Part shown: positions 1 to 7,949 of the stretch, piece by piece
Layout: each line of letters opens with the position of its first letter
How positions within the stretch are numbered: position 1 is the stretch's first letter
From: Bacillota bacterium
Lineage (GTDB): Bacteria; Bacillota; UBA994
DNA length: 33,730 bases
NCBI GenBank assembly: GCA_018725275.1
Contig: QLUC01000003.1
Coordinates: 1-33,730 of the forward strand
Reading direction: 5' to 3'
The notes under the pieces: model-generated
Database searches by the model: none
The model's input: only the letters and a program-made list of their open reading frames with translations
What the model was told of the DNA's origin: nothing
Made by a program: the position numbers and the translations under genes

Positions 1-19
1 AAGAACGGGGGGTTAGGCA

Positions 20-607
20 GTGTGGCCTAAATGGTCGACTTCACACCAAAAAGAGACCAAAATCAACATCGACGCTATCTCCGCTGTGCAAGAAGTGAGT
101 CGTGCCGTTACGTTGGCCTTGGGAGGGCGTCTTTCCTTTACTCCTGGTGTTGTCGTCGTCTGCATTGGGTCCGACCGTTCCACGGGGGACGCCCTCGGAC
201 CCATCATTGGAACATTTCTCAGTCAAAGGCGGCTCCCTAACACCCAGATTTACGGCACGCTACAAGAACCCGTGCACGCTGCCAACCTCCACGAGACGCT
301 TTCCATCCTTTCTCGGAAACACGGGACAGCCAAAGTCGTGGCCGTCGATGCTTGCCTGGGCAAATCAGATAGTATCGGTGTCATTACCGTGGGCCTCGGC
401 AGCTTACGCCCAGGCGCGGGTGTCCATAAGGAACTGCCTCCCGTAGGCGACATCTATGTGACGGGAGTGGTCAACATCGGGGGGTTTATGGAGTACTTTG
501 TCCTGCAGAACACTCGCCTGTACTTGGTCTACCGACTGGCCGAGACCATTGCGGCCGGGCTCTCCACCGCGCTCGGAGGAACCGATGGCGACAAAATACG
601 CGCTTAA
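20..607 (+). CDS. yyaC: YyaC-family (DUF1256) putative spore protease-like protein
   Basis: ORF of 195 aa with VVVCIGSDRSTGDALGPIIGTFL ... VVAVDACLG ... GDIYVTGVVNIGGFMEYFVLQNTRL, typical of the YyaC/GPR-like family. GTG start; exact start uncertain. Confidence 0.85.
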   Translation: MWPKWSTSHQKETKINIDAISAVQEVSRAVTLALGGRLSFTPGVVVVCIGSDRSTGDALGPIIGTFLSQRRLPNTQIYGTLQEPVHAANLHETLSILSRKHGTAKVVAVDACLGKSDSIGVITVGLGSLRPGAGVHKELPPVGDIYVTGVVNIGGFMEYFVLQNTRLYLVYRLAETIAAGLSTALGGTDGDKIRA

Positions 608-608
608 A

Positions 609-3600
609 TTAGGAGCAACCGGTGGTGGTGCCACAGTCTAGGCAGACTTTGCACGTTCCATTTATTGCCATACGAAAACTCGAGCAGTTCGAGCAAGTGG
701 AATGATACAGCTTTTCGCCGTTTTTCTCGGCATCGCGGATAATTTCCTCCACACCGCTAGGTTGGCGCGCCGGCAGACTGTCCGCAAACCTCGCTTTGGC
801 CCGCAAAATGACATCGTCACTCTCTGGCTTCACTTGCACCCGCGAGAAATCCCCCAGTTCAATTTCAATGACCTTAGCAATCAGGTCAGATATGGAACTA
901 GCGGTTTTAATGTAAGGGTGACGGGTGACAAAGCCATGGGGTTCATATTTTTGTCCCCGCAGCATGCGGGCTATGTCTTCAGCCGGAATGTGGTACTGGA
1001 GCATGACCGAAATGGTCTTGGAGAGAGAATTGAGAAGCCCCGTGATTAGGCTACCTTCGCGGTCAGTACTCATGTAGATCTCGGATATCTTCCCAAATTT
1101 ATTGCGATTGACGGTAATGTATAGTTTCACATCTTCTATTTGGGCCGCATGAGTGCAGCCGGCGCGAATGCCGGTGATTTTTTCGCGCCTTGACCCAGGT
1201 AGTGGCGCGGCCAAACGGTCCCTGGCGACGCGAGCATATTCCAGCAAGGCCGCATAGTCGAGGTTCTCGAGGTCGGCCTCGCCGTCGGCACTGTCCACTT
1301 TGCTGTTCAACGGTTGGGTAAACTTTGAGCCGTCACGATACAAGGCTAGGCCCTTCACGCCTTTTTGCCAGGCCAGAATATGCACTTCTTTAAAGTCGGC
1401 GACGGTCGCCTGTGCGGGCAAATTAACTGTCTTCGAAATGGCCCCGCTGACGAGGGGAGTAAGGGCCGCGACCATCAGCACATGGCCGTGGTGATGGATG
1501 AAACGGCTGCCACTGCCGTTCTTACTGGCAGTATCGAACACGGCATAGTGCTCTTCTTTGAGGTGTGGCGCGCCTTCCATTTTGCCATCCGCCAACCTGC
1601 CATTTTCTGTCCGCCCAATATATTCGGCAATTTCGGCTACCTGCTCTGTAGAATAGCCCAACTTCCGGAGAGCGGTGTGTATTACAGGGTTGACTATGGT
1701 CATAAAGCCGCCGCCAACCAGTTTCTTGTAGGCTACATGCGAGAAGAAAGGCTCGATTGACGTCGCCGCACAGTCCATAGCAAAGGAGATTGTGCCTGTC
1801 GGCGCCACCACCGTTACCTGGGCGTGCCGATAACCATACAAATCCCCAAGCTCTACTGCCTCCGCCCAACACTCTTTGAGAGTCGTTGATAATTCTGGCC
1901 ATCCTAGGTTTTGCAGCAGGCTATGGTCTACTTGGTATGGTTCGTAATGCAGCCCCTCATAAGCATCACTAAGAGCCCCGGCCACCCGCGCATGGTTCCG
2001 TATAACCCGCTTCATGTGCGCCTGATTGATGTCGTACTTCTCAAAAGGGCCGGCGACTTGGGCTATGAGGGCGGAAACGCGGTAGCTCTCCCCCGTGACC
2101 ACGCCCATCAGAGCCGCCGCTAGGCTACGAGCTTCCGGCGAATCATAAGGCAGGCCCGTGGCCATCAGCAATGCGGCTAAATTGGCTACCCCTAGGCCGG
2201 TGGTACGAAAGAGATAGGTCTTGCGAGCTATATCCTCGGTGGGAAACTGCCCCCATATAATCGAGGCCTCGAGCACCAACTGGGACAACCTAATCATGTG
2301 CCGGTAGCCTTCTAGGTCAAACTGGCCGTTTTCGCTGTCATAAAAACGATAGAGGTTGAGAGAGCCCAAGTTGCAGCTGGTATCGTCAAGAAAGGCGTAT
2401 TCCCCGCAAGGGTTAGTCGCATTGAGTCGATTATGCGGGGCCCACAGCTGGCCATCCTCGCCGGCCGGGCAGGTATGCCAAGCATTAAAGGTGTCCGTAA
2501 ACTGTGGGGCAGGGTCGGCCACGCGGTGCGCGGCCTCGTTAAATAGTTCCCACAAGTGCAATACAGAGACCTCCCTGTCCACGGCGTGGTCCTTCCTACC
2601 GGTGAGCCTCATAGTCTGCGTGGGGTCTTCACTTAACTTTTGCACCTGCTGCATAAAACTATCGGGGATGCGCAGAGAATTGTTTGAGTTTTGCCCTGAG
2701 ACTGTCTCGTAAGCCTCCCCATCGATATCTGTCGAGTAACCCATCTTCGCTAGCGCCCGCACCTTGTCTTCTTCGCGGACCTTCCACAGGATAAAGTTTT
2801 CAATCTCGGGATGATCGATATCCAAAGAGACCATTTTTGCCGCCCGCCTAGTAGTCCCACCGGATTTTATCCCGCCGGCATTGCGGTCAAGCCCTTTTAG
2901 AAAGCTCATGAGACCCGAGGAAAATCCCCCACCTGAGAGCCTCTCGCCAACGGCGCGCAGTGGCGAAAAGTTTGTGCCAGTGCCGGAGCCACCTTTAAAG
3001 AGGGCCGTCTCGGTGACATAGTGCTCGGAAATTGAGTTTTTGCCGAGCAACCTGTCCTCAATGGACAAGATGAAACAGGCCGAAGCCTGGGTTCGAGTGT
3101 AGGTATCCTTCGACGCCACGACTTTCTTTTGCTTTGGGTCATAGTACAAGTGGCCGTTTTCACTGCCCTTAATGCCGTAACTACGGGCTAGACCAGTGTT
3201 AAACCATTGCGGAGAATTAGGAGCAAAAACTTGGTTGAGCAGCCCATAGGCAACTTCGTCGTAGAAGATGAGCCTTTGCTCTTCTGTCTTGAGTATTCCT
3301 TCCTCACTGAGGGCCGCGGTCCAGAAATCGACCAGGCGATGCACCAACATCTTTAGTGAATTTTCCTGCCCGCTCTCGTTATTCACCCCAGCTTTGCGGA
3401 AGTACTTTGAGGCAATAATGTCTACCGCGTTTTGCGAGTAGTGGGTTGGAAACTCTAGATTCTTCATATCAGTTAGTACTTTCCCCGTCTTATGGTCCTT
3501 CAGGAGTACATCTCTCTTTGACCACTCAAACATATCATAAACCGAGAGGTCGGGACGCCCCTCGAGTTCTTTGGTGTAGTAACGCACGATAAACTTGTCA

Positions 3601-3611
3601 AGATTAATCAT
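609..3611 (-). CDS. nrdJ: Adenosylcobalamin-dependent (class II) ribonucleoside-diphosphate reductase
   Basis: Motifs NPCGEYAFLDDTSCNLGSLNL and GGSGTGTNFS, a TSCPD-like C-terminal region, and Cys-rich tail STCSNCSSFRMAINGTCKVCLDCGTTTGCS. ORF extends to 3653; ATG at 3611 (MINLDKF) is a likely start. Confidence 0.92.
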   Translation of the reverse strand: MINLDKFIVRYYTKELEGRPDLSVYDMFEWSKRDVLLKDHKTGKVLTDMKNLEFPTHYSQNAVDIIASKYFRKAGVNNESGQENSLKMLVHRLVDFWTAALSEEGILKTEEQRLIFYDEVAYGLLNQVFAPNSPQWFNTGLARSYGIKGSENGHLYYDPKQKKVVASKDTYTRTQASACFILSIEDRLLGKNSISEHYVTETALFKGGSGTGTNFSPLRAVGERLSGGGFSSGLMSFLKGLDRNAGGIKSGGTTRRAAKMVSLDIDHPEIENFILWKVREEDKVRALAKMGYSTDIDGEAYETVSGQNSNNSLRIPDSFMQQVQKLSEDPTQTMRLTGRKDHAVDREVSVLHLWELFNEAAHRVADPAPQFTDTFNAWHTCPAGEDGQLWAPHNRLNATNPCGEYAFLDDTSCNLGSLNLYRFYDSENGQFDLEGYRHMIRLSQLVLEASIIWGQFPTEDIARKTYLFRTTGLGVANLAALLMATGLPYDSPEARSLAAALMGVVTGESYRVSALIAQVAGPFEKYDINQAHMKRVIRNHARVAGALSDAYEGLHYEPYQVDHSLLQNLGWPELSTTLKECWAEAVELGDLYGYRHAQVTVVAPTGTISFAMDCAATSIEPFFSHVAYKKLVGGGFMTIVNPVIHTALRKLGYSTEQVAEIAEYIGRTENGRLADGKMEGAPHLKEEHYAVFDTASKNGSGSRFIHHHGHVLMVAALTPLVSGAISKTVNLPAQATVADFKEVHILAWQKGVKGLALYRDGSKFTQPLNSKVDSADGEADLENLDYAALLEYARVARDRLAAPLPGSRREKITGIRAGCTHAAQIEDVKLYITVNRNKFGKISEIYMSTDREGSLITGLLNSLSKTISVMLQYHIPAEDIARMLRGQKYEPHGFVTRHPYIKTASSISDLIAKVIEIELGDFSRVQVKPESDDVILRAKARFADSLPARQPSGVEEIIRDAEKNGEKLYHSTCSNCSSFRMAINGTCKVCLDCGTTTGCS

Positions 3612-3696
3612 AAGTCGGCCCCCAATCACCTGTTTTACTTGCCACCAAGCCAATTACTCCCTGCACTGAAGGTAGCGCATCAATGCGTTATCGCTC

Positions 3697-3744
3697 TCGC
3701 AATATATTGTATCATGAAGTTAATGCTACCACTATATGTTGTGT
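3697..3744 (-). promoter_or_regulatory. Tandem NrdR-like boxes upstream of nrdJ, overlapping a candidate extended -10 (minus strand TGATACAAT)
   Basis: TCGCAATATATTGTAT (3697-3712) and CCACTATATGTTGTGT (3729-3744) each match about 13/16 of the NrdR consensus acaCwAtATaTwGtgt. Start-to-start spacing is 32 bp. Confidence 0.7.
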
Positions 3745-3905
3745 AATGAGCTGGTCATAGTAGTCAGGTGGGCATAGTGGTCAAACAATAAAATATGGTT
3801 CCTGCAAAAAACAGAAACCAGCCTTTGATTGCACTGCCATTGGTATGCTCAATCTATTACCACCAGAAACGCTCTACAGGCGCCAATGTGCTGAAAACCA
3901 CCGTG

Positions 3906-4784
3906 CTAGGGCAAAAATACTTTTTGTTTAGTTTCGGCAATGTGGAACTCCTGCGGTAGTATCCCCAAGACCTCGCCATCGGCCTGGACAGCCATCTTCG
4001 CCAAAGACGATATCCGAACACGGCGCGCCCGATGCATCTCTACCGCTTGATGGTGGACATGCTCACCCTTAAAAGTTTTTGGGATCAACTTAATGAGCTC
4101 AAACTTCGTGATCTCTTTGACAATGCAGACATCAAAGAGGTCATCATCAAGCTCCGCCTGGGGCGCGATCATGAGTCCACCGCCGAAATAGCGAGCATTG
4201 GCGATGGCGACAAACCACACCTTGGCATGACGCACTTGGCCATCAAGTTCGATGTCCACCTCTTGGGGAGTATAGAAAACTAGTTGCCGCAAGATCGAGG
4301 CTACATAGGCCATGTACCCGCGAAAATATCTCTTGCCCCAGGTATTAGCTGTCAAACCCACCTCTGCATCGAAACCAGCCCCTGCGATATTAATAAAATG
4401 TCGCTCTCCAACGCGGCCAATATTTATTTCCTGCACCTTAGCTCTGGCAATGACCTGGCAGGCCCCTACGGTGTCGCGCGAGCTAACGCCAAAAGTGCGT
4501 CCGAAATCGTTGCCAGACCCGGCAGGTATAAAACCTAAAATTACTCCGCTACCAGCCACCCCGTTGACCACTTCGTTTAAAGTGCCATCACCGCCCATAG
4601 AGACCACGGCCTCGTAGCCGGACTGCACCGCTTGTCTGGCTAATTCCGTGGCATGTCCGGGTTTTTCGGTGAACATCGGCGTAAAATTAATCCCTGCGCT
4701 CTGAAAGTAGTTGGCGACACCTAGATACTTTTGCCCGCACCCACCGTTGCCGGCAATTTTATTGACGATAAGAGCTATGCGCAA
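3906..4784 (-). CDS. Diacylglycerol/lipid kinase (YegS/DgkB family)
   Basis: 292 aa; SMGGDGTLNEVVNG and GFIPAGSGNDFGRTFG catalytic motifs. Confidence 0.9.
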   Translation of the reverse strand: MRIALIVNKIAGNGGCGQKYLGVANYFQSAGINFTPMFTEKPGHATELARQAVQSGYEAVVSMGGDGTLNEVVNGVAGSGVILGFIPAGSGNDFGRTFGVSSRDTVGACQVIARAKVQEINIGRVGERHFINIAGAGFDAEVGLTANTWGKRYFRGYMAYVASILRQLVFYTPQEVDIELDGQVRHAKVWFVAIANARYFGGGLMIAPQAELDDDLFDVCIVKEITKFELIKLIPKTFKGEHVHHQAVEMHRARRVRISSLAKMAVQADGEVLGILPQEFHIAETKQKVFLP

Positions 4785-4834
4785 TGTAGTGCCTCCATAC
4801 TTTTCACCCTAGCCTCTTGCTGCCAGGGCACTCT

Positions 4835-5230
4835 CTATTCCTTTTTTTGTATCCCTATTTCTGGCGCTTGCATATTGCACTGCCCGTGAAAGATGGCTCC
4901 GTCGGCGATTACTACTTTGCCAGCCGTCATATCACCGTAGAGCTTGCCTGTACCGGCAATGTCCATTGTGCCCACAACAAAGATATTTCCCCTGATGGTA
5001 CCGCCCAGTTTGATGGAGCGACTGTGCACCTCAGCCTCTACAACCCCAGTGTCGCCCACGACTAGGTCGCCCGCACAGTCCACCTTACCCTCGACGCGCC
5101 CATCAATGCGCAATGTACCCTTAACTCGGATATCACCGACGAAGACTGTACCCGCGCCAATAATGGTATCCACCTTGTCGTGCTGGCGCTCCTGCTGAAT
5201 ATCGCTCTTCGGTTTGCTGCTGCCAAACAT
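4835..5230 (-). CDS. Bactofilin (polymer-forming cytoskeletal protein)
   Basis: 131 aa; VGDIRVKGTLRIDGRVEGKV...GDLVVGDTGVVEAEV...IRGNIFVVGTMDIAGTGKLYGDM beta-helix repeats. Confidence 0.88.
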   Translation of the reverse strand: MFGSSKPKSDIQQERQHDKVDTIIGAGTVFVGDIRVKGTLRIDGRVEGKVDCAGDLVVGDTGVVEAEVHSRSIKLGGTIRGNIFVVGTMDIAGTGKLYGDMTAGKVVIADGAIFHGQCNMQAPEIGIQKKE

Positions 5231-5238
5231 CTCTTTCC

Positions 5239-6201
5239 CTACCTCGCTTCTAAGAATCGCATGGGATTGACGGTCGTGCCACCCACCCGCACTTCATAGT
5301 GTAAGTGCGGGGCAGTGCTGCGCCCGGTACTGCCCACGAGCCCAACTAGTTGCCCCTTGGCAACCTCTTGTCCAACGCGCACGGATATTCTGGAGAGATG
5401 AGCGTAGACAGTGCTGAAACCAAAACCATGGTCAACGAAGACCACGTTACCATAACCCCCATTAAAGCTGGCCATGCGCACCGTGCCTGCTGCGGTAGCA
5501 TGGACCGGCGTACCGCGCGGGGCGGCAATATCTATGCCGGCATGAAACTCGCGGCCGGCGCCAAAGGGTGAGCGGCGCAGGCCAAACCCAGAGGTGATAT
5601 CCCCCTCGACCGGCCACAGGGAAGGAGTAGCCTCTTCTTTTGCTCGGCGTTCCCCCACCTGCTGCTCAAGCCCCTTGAGGCTGTCCTCTGTCTCGGGGAG
5701 AGCTTCTTTGATAGATTCGATACTCTGCTCGGTGCGCAACAGTGTCGCCGCCAAACTCAGGCTGCGATTGGTCAATTGTGCGCGGGTCACGCCTTCTTGT
5801 GCTATAGCTAGGGTAGGCTGAACACGAGCCGAGGTGGTGACTCGGCTACTGCCCAATTTCATCATTTCTCGAATCGAGGTGTCTAAAGCCTGTATCTCCT
5901 GTAGCTGGGTCTGCAGTTCGGTGGTCTGCTTGGCCAGAAACAATATATGTTCCTGTTGCTGCCTGTTTTCAAGCATCAAGCCATGGTAGTTTGCTAGTTG
6001 CAGTTTAGTCTGTCTAAGGGAATATATGAGACTGATGGAGCTGATAAAGAGCACCACTAAGGCTATACCACCCCAGTGCAACCACCAATACGGCATGCGC
6101 ATGGCATAAGTCTCTTCGTCCCCATGCGGAATAATCATTAGGGTAAATTCTTTTTCTTGTTTCTTGTTCGAAACCAAGTGACGACCCCTCCCCTCACGCA
6201 A
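5239..6201 (-). CDS. Membrane-anchored M23-family peptidoglycan endopeptidase with coiled coil
   Basis: N-terminal TM segment (WWLHWGGIALVVLFISSI), Q/E-rich coiled coil, then FHAGIDIAAPRGTPVHATAAG ... HLHYEVRVGGTTVNPMRFL. Start may be TTG at 6177. Confidence 0.9.
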   Translation of the reverse strand: MREGRGRHLVSNKKQEKEFTLMIIPHGDEETYAMRMPYWWLHWGGIALVVLFISSISLIYSLRQTKLQLANYHGLMLENRQQQEHILFLAKQTTELQTQLQEIQALDTSIREMMKLGSSRVTTSARVQPTLAIAQEGVTRAQLTNRSLSLAATLLRTEQSIESIKEALPETEDSLKGLEQQVGERRAKEEATPSLWPVEGDITSGFGLRRSPFGAGREFHAGIDIAAPRGTPVHATAAGTVRMASFNGGYGNVVFVDHGFGFSTVYAHLSRISVRVGQEVAKGQLVGLVGSTGRSTAPHLHYEVRVGGTTVNPMRFLEAR

Positions 6202-6258
6202 AGGAATGCATTCTTTAGAGCATGCTCAATATCCTGCAAACATTACTTTGCCGTGCAA

Positions 6259-6720
6259 CTATTTATTTGTCTCTATAGCCTGCTCTATGGCTGCCCTCTC
6301 TTCTTTACTCAAGGGACTACTGGTGCCACCCTTGACCACCGGCTTGGCGTAAACTCTCGCTTCAGCCCGTCCGTAGATAGAGCTAACCACCACCCCACTG
6401 CCCTGAGCATCTAGCAGGGCGACCGCAAAGCTCATTTCTCCCCCGACATCACTAAAGGCATTAAACCTGACCATGCCCACCTTTTGGATGGCCTGCGCGA
6501 GCTTCTGCTCAACCTCCCACAATTGTTTCCCTTGGCTCTGGCGTTCCTGTTCTAAATGTTCTAAGTGGGCGGCTTGGGCGAGCAATACCTGCTCTAAGTT
6601 CCCTTGGTCTGTTCCGGTCATAAAGACCCGATACATGCGCCTCGCTTTAGCAAATTCAGAGTGCGCGAGAGCTGCCGTGAGCAAGGCCACTACCGACAAA
6701 AAAATCCCTATGGCGTCCAT
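6259..6720 (-). CDS. DUF4446 family protein
   Basis: N-terminal TM plus RFNAFSDVGGEMSFAVALLDAQGSGVVVSSIYGRAEARVYAKPV. Start at 6720 chosen for GGAGGG Shine-Dalgarno spacing; ORF extends to 6741. Confidence 0.8.
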   Translation of the reverse strand: MDAIGIFLSVVALLTAALAHSEFAKARRMYRVFMTGTDQGNLEQVLLAQAAHLEHLEQERQSQGKQLWEVEQKLAQAIQKVGMVRFNAFSDVGGEMSFAVALLDAQGSGVVVSSIYGRAEARVYAKPVVKGGTSSPLSKEERAAIEQAIETNK

Positions 6721-6831
6721 ATCCAAGCCCTCCAATGCCACCTATGTCCTATGGCGAAAGTTTATGCCCAACACAGGGCCACTTATTTTATCACGCATTC
6801 TAAACATACGCTACCTCTACCACAGAGCGGT

Positions 6832-7779
6832 TCAAATCAGGAGCTGTGCTATTTCTGCTGCGTCGACATTAGCCCCACTAACTATACAGACTATGTTTTT
6901 TACACTAGAGGGCAAATCGTAAGTGCGCATCCCAGCTACTGCCACCGCCCCCGCCGTCTCCACCACTACTCGCATCTCACTGAGCAGATCTTTCTGGGCA
7001 TATCTGATATCTTCATCACTAACTTGGTGTAGCGCCGGCTTGTGCTTATGGACAATAGCAAAGGTCAGTTCTCCCGGAGTGCGCACGGCGACACCGTCAG
7101 CAATGGTGTGTAAGCTAGCCAGGGTAGACAAAGTGCCGGCGTCAACCGAGGCCTGCATGCAAGCGGCACCGTTTGGCTCCACGCCAATAATTTCCACCTT
7201 GGAGCAGAGTTGTTCTTTGGCGAGGAGCAAGCCTGCTAAGAGCCCACCCCCACCAACAGGCGCAAAGACAACATCTGTTTCTGGACGGTCAGCTAAAATT
7301 TCCGCTAAAATGGTTGCTTGTCCTTCCATGATGCGCGGATGGTTGAAACTTGGCACGTAGACATACCCCTCCTGGGCCGATAAAAGTTCGGCTTGCTCCC
7401 GCGCTTCGTCGTAACAACTGCCGTGTAAAAGTACTGTGGCCCCATATCCTTTAGCTCTCTCCTGTTTGACGAGCGAAGCATTCTTGGGCATGACCACTAT
7501 GCACTCTAGTCCTAAAATCTTCCCACTGAGCGCCAATCCTAGGCCGTGACTGCCACTAGAGGCCGTAATAACCTTACTCTCTGCCTCTTTGCCGCTCATT
7601 GTCAGCAAAAAATTCATGGCACCGCGAAATTTAAAAGCCCTGGTTTTTTGCAGGCTTTCTATTTTGAGAAAAATACGTTTCCCCGTTTGGGCTGAGAGGT
7701 GCTCCACCTCTACTAAGGGGGTGCGAATTATATACGGCCGAAGACGCTCCAAACAGCTGCTGACATTGAAATTGGCCAT
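6832..7779 (-). CDS. PLP-dependent threonine/serine dehydratase
   Basis: KFRGAMNFL (PLP lysine region), SSGSHGLGLALSG, APVGGGGLLAGLLLA. ATG at 7779 with good RBS; track ORF extends to 7911. Confidence 0.85.
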   Translation of the reverse strand: MANFNVSSCLERLRPYIIRTPLVEVEHLSAQTGKRIFLKIESLQKTRAFKFRGAMNFLLTMSGKEAESKVITASSGSHGLGLALSGKILGLECIVVMPKNASLVKQERAKGYGATVLLHGSCYDEAREQAELLSAQEGYVYVPSFNHPRIMEGQATILAEILADRPETDVVFAPVGGGGLLAGLLLAKEQLCSKVEIIGVEPNGAACMQASVDAGTLSTLASLHTIADGVAVRTPGELTFAIVHKHKPALHQVSDEDIRYAQKDLLSEMRVVVETAGAVAVAGMRTYDLPSSVKNIVCIVSGANVDAAEIAQLLI

Positions 7780-7949
7780 GTTTCTTCCTCCCTTTCCTGC
7801 AATTCTACTCTTCGTTATCCCAAACTTCGTTCGCGCAACCCCGTTTTGAGCGCTATCATTCCTGTCGCCTCTTGCCATCCGCATTGGATATTGTCTGGAG
7901 CTAATCCACACACTAAGGAGCGTAGAATTACGGTTAGAGGTGACAGAGC

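Noticed and set aside
1365-1760. 131-aa plus-strand ORF (and other ORFs) inside nrdJ
   Set aside because: Overlaps a strongly motif-supported CDS; composition is not protein-like and no RBS or family match was recognised.
3799-3822. Imperfect hairpin GGTTCCTG-CAAAAAA-CAGAAACC between nrdJ and DAG kinase genes as a terminator
   Set aside because: Contains a mismatch, has no T-tract in an appropriate direction, and neither flanking gene ends here on that strand except distantly.
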